Below the pieces are notes generated by a model, which saw nothing but the letters and a program-made list of their open reading frames with translations, was not told where the DNA came from and did no database searches. Shown one piece after another: positions 54,282 to 63,400 of a stretch of 64,000 bases of DNA (positions are counted from its first letter, which is position 1; the number at the start of each line of letters is the position of its first letter). Position numbers and translations under genes: made by a program. The DNA lies in NCBI GenBank assembly GCA_964469215.1, contig CAYXYB010000001.1:62001-126000 (forward strand), in the 5' to 3' direction. The stretch is from SKPS01 sp964469215 (lineage in GTDB: Bacteria > Bacteroidota > Bacteroidia > Bacteroidales > SKPS01).

Positions 54282-54769
54282 TTAAAGACAAACGTATCAG
54301 TTTTGGATCTTCTTTAACTAATATCCATGCTGTTAACAAGTTTATTGAAGATATATGTGACCACTATAATATCTTCAACAGCTATTTTGGTCACATCCTT
54401 ACAGCAGTTACGGAAGCAGTTCAGAATGCAATTCTGCACGGAAACCAAAACGATCCGGAGAAGAATGTGGTGTTGCAGTTTGAGAACAGGTCCGAAGGGC
54501 TCTGTTTTATAATCAGTGATGAAGGTAATGGCTTTAACCCCTACACACTCCCCGACCCTACAGATATCAACAACGACGGATTGACAGGTAGAGGAATATT
54601 TCTAATGAGAGCCCTTTCTGATGAAATTTCCTTCAAGGACCATGGAAGTAGCGTTGAACTCCTGTTTATAATCACAGGTATCGATCAGGATGTAGCCGCT
54701 GCAAGAGCAGATCAGGTGAACAAATATTTCGAAGCAGTTAAAAAACCCTCCGAAAAACAAGTTGAATAA
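54278..54769 (+). CDS. Serine-kinase-like HATPase protein (RsbW/SpoIIAB anti-sigma regulatory type)
   Basis: A 163-residue GHKL ATPase. The N-box is TAVTEAVQNAILHGNQ (catalytic Glu and Asn), the G1 box is ISDEGNGFNP, and the G2 box contains GLTGRGIFLMRALSDE. The DDG pattern of histidine kinases is reduced, matching the anti-sigma/anti-anti-sigma switch kinases. No STAS partner (RsbV-like) is visible in the window, so a partner could be the DUF4175 protein encoded just upstream (4-bp overlap) or encoded elsewhere; the conserved pairing supports a functional link but not a mechanism. Confidence 0.88.
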   Translation: MIKDKRISFGSSLTNIHAVNKFIEDICDHYNIFNSYFGHILTAVTEAVQNAILHGNQNDPEKNVVLQFENRSEGLCFIISDEGNGFNPYTLPDPTDINNDGLTGRGIFLMRALSDEISFKDHGSSVELLFIITGIDQDVAAARADQVNKYFEAVKKPSEKQVE

Positions 54770-54858
54770 TCAAGACACCCCCTTTTCTGTAAGAAATCAT
54801 ATGTAATCATTACCCGGTAAGCTATACCATAATATATTATATATAACAAAATGCCCCG

Positions 54859-55287
54859 ATGAAGTCACCTGTTGTTAGATGTTTCTTTGGTGACATTACC
54901 CCTTTCGAGATCAATAAGGAGACATTGAACCTTTGGATATCGGATGTTTTAAAGGTCTGCGGTGAAAAATGTAAAAGAATTGATATCCGATTCACCGGTG
55001 ACGAGGAGTTGCTGCAGCTAAACAAAGCATACCTTAAACACGAAACCTATACCGATATTATCACCTTCCATTACCATCAGCCTGGAAAACCTATTGAAGC
55101 AGAGTTATATATAAGTATTCCGACTGTTAAGGAAAACGCTAAAGATAACGGGGTTCCCTGGCGGGATGAACTCGACCGCGTTATCATTCATGGCGTATTA
55201 CACCTTTTCGGCTATAACGACCAAACCCATGAACAGCAGGTGGAAATGCGCCTTAAAGAGGATTATTGCTTATCTTTGCGGGCTTGA
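54859..55287 (+). CDS. ybeY: Endoribonuclease YbeY (rRNA maturation)
   Basis: A 142-residue zinc-dependent endoribonuclease involved in 16S rRNA 3'-end processing and ribosome quality control. The N-terminal half carries DIITFHY. The metal site is IIHGVLHLFGYND, the HGxxHxxGYxD form of the family motif, followed by THEQQVEMRLKE. The 3' end overlaps the putative -7 box of mnmG. The gene is between the HATPase gene and mnmG, a conserved order in this phylum. Confidence 0.94.
   Translation: MKSPVVRCFFGDITPFEINKETLNLWISDVLKVCGEKCKRIDIRFTGDEELLQLNKAYLKHETYTDIITFHYHQPGKPIEAELYISIPTVKENAKDNGVPWRDELDRVIIHGVLHLFGYNDQTHEQQVEMRLKEDYCLSLRA
55271..55278 (+). promoter_or_regulatory. -7 box for mnmG within the end of ybeY
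   Basis: TATCTTTG matches TAnnTTTG. A start of transcription near 55284-55286 would precede the GTG at 55302 by about 17 nt. It overlaps the last codons of ybeY. Confidence 0.5.
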
Positions 55288-55301
55288 AAAACCCGGAAAC
55301 T

Positions 55302-57182
55302 GTGGCGAAAGAAACCTATGATGTTATTGTGGTAGGAGCAGGGCATGCCGGATGTGAAGCAGCTTCGGCCGCTGCCACTCTTGGCTCAAAGGTTCTGTTA
55401 ATAACCATGAATCTCAATACTATAGCAAATATGTCCTGCAATCCTGCCATGGGTGGAATTGCAAAAGGGCAGATTGTGCGGGAAATTGATGCAATGGGGG
55501 GTTTGTCAGCCATAGTAACCGACAATACCATGATTCAGTTCCGAATGCTTAACAGGTCGAAAGGACCGGCAATGTGGAGCCCCAGAGCTCAAAGCGACAG
55601 AGTAGCCTTCTCGGTATTCTGGAGGTCTCTTCTGGAACAAAACCCAAATGTCTTTTTCCGTGAGGATGAAGTTGTGGGTTTAAAGATTCTCAAAGGAAAA
55701 ATAGCCGGAGTGATCACCAGGATCGGCAAAGAGATATCATCACGTTCGGTAATCCTTACAACAGGAACGTTTCTCAACGGAATAATCCATATTGGGGAGA
55801 AGCAGTTCAGAGGAGGCAGGATAGGGGAGAAGGCTTCCGAAGGTTTGACATCAACACTGGAAAAGAGAGGTTTTGTGTCGAAGAGGCTCAAGACTGGAAC
55901 CCCCGTCAGGGTTGATGGCAGAACAATTGACTTTTCAAAACTCGAAGAACAAAAAGGGGATGATGAACCGGGGAAATTCTCCTTTACCAACACCCCATCC
56001 CTCACAGACCAGAAGAGCTGCTACCTGGCCTACACATCTCGGGCAGTGCATGAGGTGCTTAAAACAGGATTTCATCTTTCACCCCTCTTCACGGGAACAA
56101 TAAAAGGTACCGGACCAAGATACTGCCCATCGGTGGAAGATAAAATTGAACGCTTCTCAGGCAAGGATTCACACCAGCTCTTTGTTGAACCCGAAGGACG
56201 TAATAGTATCGAATACTATATCAATGGTTTCTCATCGTCGTTGCCCGAAGAGGTGCAGTTTAAAGCCCTCCGTATAATTGAAGGATTTGAAAAAGCACAA
56301 ATATTCAGGCCTGGATATGCCATTGAGTATGATTATTTTCCACCTGATCAGCTTCATTACTCCCTGGAAACAAAAACTGTTGAAAACCTGTACTTTGCCG
56401 GTCAGATAAATGGCACCACAGGCTATGAAGAGGCAGCCGCTCAGGGGCTGATTGCAGGCATCAATGCTCATAGAAGGATTAAAAACATGGATCCTTTCAT
56501 TCTTGGTAGATCCGACGCATATATAGGCGTACTTATCGATGATCTTATAACAAAAGAGATTGATGAGCCGTACCGCATGTTTACCTCAAGAGCCGAATAC
56601 CGGATTATGCTCAGGCAGAGCAATGCAGATCTTAGACTTACACCATTGGCCCATTCTCTCGGGATAGCTTCTGATGACCGCTACAATAGAGTTCGGGAAA
56701 AGGAAAAAGGTATAGCAGCGGTGATGAAATTCATGCTTCAGAACAGCATCGATCCCGGTGAGGCAAACATTCTGCTCGAATCAAGGGGTGACTCACCAGT
56801 GAAACAAAAGATCAAGGGGGCCTCATTGCTGTTGAGACCTGGTATAGGTATATCTGATATGGCATCTGTGGTTCCCGGATGGAGCAAGATAATAGAAACA
56901 CTTCCGAAAAACATTGCTTCAGAAATCCTTGATGAGGCTGAAACCAGACTCAAATACCAGAATTATATTGATAAGGAAGACGATCTCGCATCCAGAATGG
57001 GCAAGCATGAAAGTATAAAACTGAAGCCCGACTTTGACTACCACAAGATTAAGGCCCTCTCATTTGAAGCCCGTGAAAAACTCAACCGGGTGAAACCGGC
57101 AACAATCGGACAGGCTTCACGCATCAGCGGAGTTTCTCCCGCCGATATTGCTGTTCTTCTGGTTCTCAATAACAAGGCATAA
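55302..57182 (+). CDS. mnmG: tRNA uridine-5-carboxymethylaminomethyl modification enzyme MnmG (GidA)
   Basis: The FAD-dependent MnmG works with MnmE to install cmnm5U34 in tRNAs. I choose the GTG at 55302 (MAKETYDVIVVGAGHAG); TTGs at 55284 and 55266 are in-frame alternatives and precede or overlap the likely transcription start. With the GTG it has 626 residues. FAD-binding GAGHAGCEAASAAATLG is near residues 12-28, and NMSCNPAMGGIAKGQIVREI follows. The C-terminal MnmE-interacting helical domain (about 550-626) ends DIAVLLVLNNK. The parS-like sites on both sides fit the usual origin-proximal position of gidA. Confidence 0.96.
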   Translation: MAKETYDVIVVGAGHAGCEAASAAATLGSKVLLITMNLNTIANMSCNPAMGGIAKGQIVREIDAMGGLSAIVTDNTMIQFRMLNRSKGPAMWSPRAQSDRVAFSVFWRSLLEQNPNVFFREDEVVGLKILKGKIAGVITRIGKEISSRSVILTTGTFLNGIIHIGEKQFRGGRIGEKASEGLTSTLEKRGFVSKRLKTGTPVRVDGRTIDFSKLEEQKGDDEPGKFSFTNTPSLTDQKSCYLAYTSRAVHEVLKTGFHLSPLFTGTIKGTGPRYCPSVEDKIERFSGKDSHQLFVEPEGRNSIEYYINGFSSSLPEEVQFKALRIIEGFEKAQIFRPGYAIEYDYFPPDQLHYSLETKTVENLYFAGQINGTTGYEEAAAQGLIAGINAHRRIKNMDPFILGRSDAYIGVLIDDLITKEIDEPYRMFTSRAEYRIMLRQSNADLRLTPLAHSLGIASDDRYNRVREKEKGIAAVMKFMLQNSIDPGEANILLESRGDSPVKQKIKGASLLLRPGIGISDMASVVPGWSKIIETLPKNIASEILDEAETRLKYQNYIDKEDDLASRMGKHESIKLKPDFDYHKIKALSFEAREKLNRVKPATIGQASRISGVSPADIAVLLVLNNKA

Positions 57183-57217
57183 TCAAATAAAAAATTGAAA
57201 AATAGATAATTATAAAT

Positions 57218-58126
57218 ATGTTTCACGTGGAACAAACAGAACTTGCACCTGATACTCAATGCCCGGTATGCAGCTCTTATGATCTGAATGAAAGAATGGT
57301 ATGCCATGACCACCTTGTATCCGGCGAGGATTTTAATATTATTGAATGTCATTCCTGCGACGTATGGTTCACGTGGCCGCAACCTGACAAAGAAAAAGTC
57401 GGAAGTTATTATAAATCAGATGAGTATATTTCCCATTCAAATACAGGGAAGGGTGTTTTCAATAAAGCATATCAGATTGTAAGAAGATATGCCATCAACA
57501 GGAAGTACAATCTGATCAAGAGATACAAACAGGGATCAACATTACTTGACATAGGCTGCGGAACGGGGCATTTTCTTGATGCATTCGCAAAAAAAGGGTG
57601 GGAAGTTAAAGGGATTGAGCCCGGCGAGAAACCACGTGAATATGCACAAACAATATTCGGCCTGGACGTTAAAGATGAAGATGAACTGAATAAATATTCA
57701 TATAAAACATTTGATGTAATTACAATGTGGCATGTTCTTGAACATGTGCATGATATAAATGAACGTTTGAATCAGGTGCGAAGGCTGCTCAAAGACGACG
57801 GTCTCGCTGTGATTGCATTACCTAACCGGGATTCATGGGATGCATCGCATTACAAAAGTCTCTGGGCTGCCTGGGATGTTCCACGGCATCTGTACCATTT
57901 TAATTCTGAAGCTTTCATAAAACTTTCAGAAAAATCGGGATTGAAAATGTTTAAGAAAGTGCCAATGCCTTTCGATGCGTTCTATGTTTCGATGTTGAGT
58001 GAAGAGCACCGTCATAACCGAAAAAATATGCTTAATGCCATTGCCAAAGGGATGATATCCAACACAAAAGCACTCTTCAGCAGCAATTATTCATCATTGA
58101 TATATCTTCTCAAAAAATCTTCCTGA
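57218..58126 (+). CDS. Class I SAM-dependent methyltransferase with N-terminal zinc-ribbon-like segment
   Basis: A 302-residue protein. Residues about 13-60 contain CPVCSS and CHSC, a probable zinc ribbon. The Rossmann methyltransferase domain follows (about 105-215), with the SAM motif LLDIGCGTGHFLDAF near 110-124, then EHVHDI. The C-terminal part (about 215-302) contains a WAAWDVPRHLYHF segment typical of Ubi-like/CMAS-related methyltransferases attached to polysaccharide or lipid clusters. The substrate is unknown. The first codons MFHVEQ are dictated by a parS-like sequence, a pattern seen for genes next to parS in other genomes. Confidence 0.85.
   Translation: MFHVEQTELAPDTQCPVCSSYDLNERMVCHDHLVSGEDFNIIECHSCDVWFTWPQPDKEKVGSYYKSDEYISHSNTGKGVFNKAYQIVRRYAINRKYNLIKRYKQGSTLLDIGCGTGHFLDAFAKKGWEVKGIEPGEKPREYAQTIFGLDVKDEDELNKYSYKTFDVITMWHVLEHVHDINERLNQVRRLLKDDGLAVIALPNRDSWDASHYKSLWAAWDVPRHLYHFNSEAFIKLSEKSGLKMFKKVPMPFDAFYVSMLSEEHRHNRKNMLNAIAKGMISNTKALFSSNYSSLIYLLKKSS
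57219..57234. promoter_or_regulatory. parS-like ParB binding site overlapping a start codon
   Basis: TGTTTCACGTGGAACA, a near-palindrome with one mismatched pair, matches the classical parS consensus at 15 of 16 positions (only the G at 57230 differs). It includes bases 2-3 of the ATG start at 57218, giving the N-terminus MFHVEQ. It lies 5.4 kb from the perfect site. Confidence 0.8.
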
Positions 58127-58179
58127 TAATCAAAAACCACCTCCGATCACCCAAGGCAATCACTTTAAAACTTTCACAC

Positions 58180-60207
58180 TTAAATTCCCTTCACAAACTT
58201 TCTGCCTGTCATCTCATGACCTGCCGCGATACGGATAATATATATTCCCGGTGTGAGATGAGCTATTGATATGGGCTCTAAGTTTTTAACAGATCCGGCA
58301 GCGAACAGCTGGCCGGTAATGCCGAAGATCTGGTAAGTTGTGGGCTGCAGTTCTGTTATTCCCGAAATGGTTATGTATTCGCCGGCAGGATTCGGATACA
58401 GATTCAGGTCATTAATGGAAGGGGTTGTTTTTTGCGATACATGAATCCGCGGTTTAAACATACCGGGGTTTTCCTCAAAAAGACTCTTAAGCTTGCCCAT
58501 CCAGTCCACCAGCGTATCGTATGGTTTATCGTAAATCTGGTCCCGGGCGAAGATGAAAGCCACATCCAGTTCCTGTCTTTGGTCAGGCATGAAGGTAAAA
58601 GGGCCGCTGGAGGCTATGCCATTACGATCCCCTGGTAATCTGCCGGCTGTCTTTTCAGTCCATAACGCAGGTCCATTTGGCAGGAGTCCACCGGTGCCAA
58701 AGTTGCATGGGTCGGTGTCACCGGGAAATATAAATGAACATCCAGGTCCATAACCATTATGTAGGGGATGCCCACTCCCTCCATAAATCAATCGTGTGCT
58801 ATCCCTCCAGATACCACGTAAAGCCAGGTGGTATTCAACAGCTATTGTCGCTTGATGCAAGACACCAGGGGGGTGTTTATGATTGATCAGAGTATGAGCC
58901 AGCCCTAAGCGTTCATTGTCCACAATCCCATCACCGAAAAATGCACCGTTAAGGCTCACATCACAGAGACGGTTGCCGGCAGAATCGGTTCTGGGGTTGT
59001 CGATGCCGTCAGGATCCATATAGGAGCCTGCAAGAAACTGTATCCCAAATACAGGTGGTTTGGCACCATAAGACCACGGCTGTCCGGAGCCGTCAACAGG
59101 ATTCCCGTTATAAAAACAGGCGGCACCGTGCTTAACATGAGTTTCGAAATAATCGTCATAAGATGAACCGAGGCTACCGCTGAACCATAGCCCCAGCCAT
59201 GTGTCATTGTATTGGTTATCGGAACGGTTGATGATGTCGTAATGAAGAAAAATGGTGTTGTTAAGCATTGAATCATCAGGTTGATCGAAAGCGTATGCCA
59301 TACCGTGTACCTCTATACCCAGGGGGATACCCCCGGATTCGGTATTTGGCCTCCGTAAATCGCTGAATACGAAAAATAGCGTCATGTCGCCCCGTATCAA
59401 AGGATAATCACCGTCCATAGGCTCATAGATACCATTTCTGTTTCTGTCTTGGAATGGTGCCATCTGCGCAAGCTGCCCCTGTGATATATCACCATTGGCA
59501 GGCCATTCGGCAATGTCCCTGATAGGTGTGTAACCCTGCCTGGCATAGTTGGCAATATGATGGAGTATGTCATTAGTGGTAAGTTTCCAGACCCGACCCC
59601 ACTCACGTTCGAATGATGAGTGATAAAAGGATGATACCGGGCCTGAATTAAAATCCTCCCCAAGTTGACGGTAACGTTCGGCAGATACATGCAACTGATT
59701 TGAGTTGCTTTCAATACCACCAATCCAGAAAGAACTGTTGAATATCGGTATCTGAGCAGTATTTTTGGGAGCAAAGAATTTAGATTCTCCTTTAAAATCC
59801 CAGAAATGATGACCCAATGCATAAAACCTTGCATTCAGGTTGTTGATATCCAACGATGCATAAGATTCGTTGTGGAGGTAAATATGTAACTGACCAGTAG
59901 CTTTATGGGTGCCATTTGCCTGCCTCACATAGTAGTCAATGGGATCAAACCAGCCTCTTTTGCCCTGCCATTCCATCATGTGTGCAACCAATAAGCGATT
60001 GTTCCTTACATAAACCCCTGATCCAAAGCTGGTACCATAAAGAAATATAGAGTCATTGTTCAGTTCGTAATCGTTTGCCAGAACATCAACAAAAACAGTA
60101 TCATATAGAGAAACAAATACTGTGTCAGGATTGGTGATGATCTGTCCCCGTAACAATACCGGCATCAAAAGCATACTGAATATCAGAACAGGTATGGTGT
60201 TTTTCAT
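58180..60207 (-). CDS. Large secreted protein with T9SS type A sorting domain
   Basis: I start at ATG 60207 (MKNTIPVLIFSML), which opens with a signal peptide ending LRGQ; an upstream ATG at 60285 would put 26 unneeded residues before it. The mature protein is about 650 residues. The N-terminal region carries an Ig-like/cadherin-like DTVFVDVLANDYELN motif. The central part (about 110-570) has no family I recognise, though it is rich in aromatic residues and contains DRNRNGIYEPMDGDYP, which looks like a calcium-binding dockerin-like or EF-hand-like loop. The C-terminal about 75 residues are a T9SS type A sorting domain (LYPNPAGEYITISG, ending KFVKGI). Confidence 0.85.
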   Translation of the reverse strand: MKNTIPVLIFSMLLMPVLLRGQIITNPDTVFVSLYDTVFVDVLANDYELNNDSIFLYGTSFGSGVYVRNNRLLVAHMMEWQGKRGWFDPIDYYVRQANGTHKATGQLHIYLHNESYASLDINNLNARFYALGHHFWDFKGESKFFAPKNTAQIPIFNSSFWIGGIESNSNQLHVSAERYRQLGEDFNSGPVSSFYHSSFEREWGRVWKLTTNDILHHIANYARQGYTPIRDIAEWPANGDISQGQLAQMAPFQDRNRNGIYEPMDGDYPLIRGDMTLFFVFSDLRRPNTESGGIPLGIEVHGMAYAFDQPDDSMLNNTIFLHYDIINRSDNQYNDTWLGLWFSGSLGSSYDDYFETHVKHGAACFYNGNPVDGSGQPWSYGAKPPVFGIQFLAGSYMDPDGIDNPRTDSAGNRLCDVSLNGAFFGDGIVDNERLGLAHTLINHKHPPGVLHQATIAVEYHLALRGIWRDSTRLIYGGSGHPLHNGYGPGCSFIFPGDTDPCNFGTGGLLPNGPALWTEKTAGRLPGDRNGIASSGPFTFMPDQRQELDVAFIFARDQIYDKPYDTLVDWMGKLKSLFEENPGMFKPRIHVSQKTTPSINDLNLYPNPAGEYITISGITELQPTTYQIFGITGQLFAAGSVKNLEPISIAHLTPGIYIIRIAAGHEMTGRKFVKGI

Positions 60208-60452
60208 CGTTGCCTGTTTTAAAAAAGAATGATTGTTGGATTCAACCGATAAAGATAATGAAAATAATCGGAAAGTCAACACCAAACAAGTTATCGGTAT
60301 AAGGGTTCTCTTCTATATCAAAGGAAAAAAGAAACTTTTGCATAAAATAAAAAAAATACCCATTACAATCACCTTCGAAGCATAGCGATATAAAAGGAAG
60401 CATTGCGATATAAATTCTTACATTTGTGGAAACGAAAGAAAGCACCGGAATA

Positions 60453-63400
60453 ATGAAGAGATTTTTTGCACCAATGCCTGTTCTGGCAATCATCTCGGTA
60501 TTATATCTCCTGTTTACAACAGCATACCTGTTCCATATTAACCAACAATGCGATCCTGGGCATATAACAGAGATAATATCATCTGTAACACAACAGAGGT
60601 ATGTATCACTTATGGAAAAAGCAGAACAGCTTAAAAATCAATTGATAAGCCAGGGTGAACCCGATATCCTCACGTTTAATTATGATAAACTTACAGGTAC
60701 AGATATCTCTCTTTTCATTCTGAAAGAGGGGAAGATTATTTTCTGGTCAGACAACAGCACTCCGTGGAACGGACAGGATACAGACAGCTCCTTTTCAGGC
60801 TCCAGGTTAATAAAGTTGCAAAACGGATGGTATCAGAAATATGAACTTATACATCAGCAATATACAATTGTTGGACTTAGTCTCATAAAACACAGCTATC
60901 CTTATGATAATGAGTATCTTGTAAACCATTTTCAGGATGATTACCCGATAACTACTGTACCTGTTATTGTTGAAGAACCAACAAATAACAATATCAATGA
61001 TAGTGATGGGAACTTCCTGTTTGGGCTTACCTATGATCTGAGTGATGTTCATTATGGAAGTCATGGAAATATTGCCTTTTATCTGTTTCTGACAGCATTT
61101 GTTATATTTAATTTATGGCTTCTATATCTGCACAGGAGGCTTAACCCCTTTCCTTCGATCCCTGACCTTGCTCTGGTTGCTTTTCTGCTTGATGCACTGA
61201 TACTGCGAGGTTTGATCCTTTGGCTAAAATTCCCCAAACTGGTTTATAAGACATACTTCTTCAATCCTGAGCTTTTTGCATCATCATGGCTCAACCCTTC
61301 ATTCGGTGATCTTTTCTTAAATGGTATTACAATAATCATTATTGCATGGGCTTTTTACAGATATTCGGTTTTTCAGCTGGAGAAAAGAAACTCAACTATC
61401 AGCCGCATCATCTTAACCGCACTTATCACCTGTTCAGGCTTGCTTATTTATGGATTCTCAACAACAGTCAGGAATCTGATATTCGATTCAACCCTTGTTT
61501 TCAACTTTAATAATCTACTGTCGTTTGATCTTTACAGTTTTACCGGTTTACTTCTGATGGTAATCCTTTCAATGAGCCTTCTGATGTTCCTTGCGAGAAT
61601 TTTCAGATATATCATCGAACAAAGGGAAGGTAAGCGTATGCTATTTTTCTTTGGTATTCCCCTGTTGATTACCCTAACCATCATTGCAGCCGTTACCGGA
61701 GATACCGGATGGTGGGTAATGTCACTGATATTTTTTGGGTTCACTGTTTCATATCTTCTGGTTCAAAACAGGAAGATTAAAATGATGAATCATACCATAC
61801 TTTTACTTATCACCCTCTCTGCAGCACTTACATGGATGATAAACCACTACACAGCCGAGAAGGAGAAAAATTACCGACTCATGGTTGCAGCTGAATATGC
61901 CCAGAAAGATGACCCGATGGCAGAATTCCTTTTTGGACAGGCACGCGATGCAATGTATAAGGATACCGCACTTGCCGAGATGATATTCCATGAATATGTT
62001 GATGATGACCTCGTTATCCTTTATATAATTCAGAATTATTTTAGTGGTGGCGACAAATTCTGGACAAAGTATAATTTTCAGGTTACCCTTTGTGCCCCAA
62101 AGCAAAGGCTTGTAATAGAAAGTGATAATAAAGTAGTTGATTGTGTTGCTTTCTTCAGGCAACAGATTCTGGATATGGGTAGAGTTACACTGATTCCCGA
62201 TCTGGCTCTTATTCAGGATAATCTGGGACAGGTGAATTATCTTGGAATCCTGACGTTTGAAAATACAGGAAATGGGAATAGAGATGAGGTACAAGTGTTC
62301 ATTGAGCTCTATCCTAAAGTAGTGCCAGTCGATGCAGGTTATTTGGAACTATTGGTAGATCAAAGCGTTAAGGAGAAAGCCGGAATTTATAGATATGCCA
62401 ATGCACGTTATAAAAATGGTCAGCTAGTTGCCAGTTATGGCAAATACATTTATAGTTTCGATATAACAAGGTATGGAGATAAAAGTAAAAATCACCGTTT
62501 CTTTAGTAAAGGAGGATATTCACATCTTTATTATCCAACAGGCGACAACAATGTTTTGCTTATAAGTGTTCCGGAAAACAGCCTTCTTGATGTAGCTGCC
62601 CCGTTTTCATTTTTCCTGTTGATATTTTTGATAATCTATGCCTTGATGATACAAATAAACAATAGGGTTGACCGGCAACGGGTTTTCCGCTCCAACTTCA
62701 AACAGAGGTTACAGCTAGTCCTTTTTTCGGTTATTGTTGTATCGTTTATTGTGGTAGGTGGAACCTCTGTTTACTACATTGGTATTCTGAACAGAAATAA
62801 AAACATGGCAAATCTTAGCGATAAAGCCCGTTCCATCAGGATTGAAGTTGAACACAAACTGGCCGACAAGGAGATTCTGAGCCAGGAGCTTAAACCATAT
62901 ATACAGACTATACTACGAAAATTCAACGATGTTTTTGCAACAGATATCAACCTTTTTGATGTTGAAGGAAATCTTTTGGGAACCTCAAGGGAAAGGATTT
63001 TTGATGAGGGACTGATAAGCAGTAAGATGAATACTGATGCATACCGTGAAATGGTGGTTCAGAGAAAAACCCTTCTAATTCATGAGGAGAATATCGGGAA
63101 GCTCAACTACCTTTCAGCATATATACCCTTCAAGAACAATATGGGAAACATCATTGCCTATATTAACCTCCCGTATTTTGCCCGTCAGAGTGAGCTTAGC
63201 GATGAGATTTCGAATTATCTGATGGCCTATATCAACATCTATCTATTGCTGATAGCAATAACCATTCTTTTTGCTTTCCTTATTTCTGACATGATTGCCA
63301 AGCCTTTGATACTTATAAGGGAAAAAATCAGGAAGATGAAACTAGGGGAGGTAAATGAGAGGATTGAATGGGAAGGTCACGATGAATTAGGAGAATTGGT

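Noticed and set aside
57366..57380. Third partial parS-like site (GGTTCACGTGGCC)
   Set aside because: Only the CACGTG core and one or two flanking bases match; the outer bases differ from the consensus.
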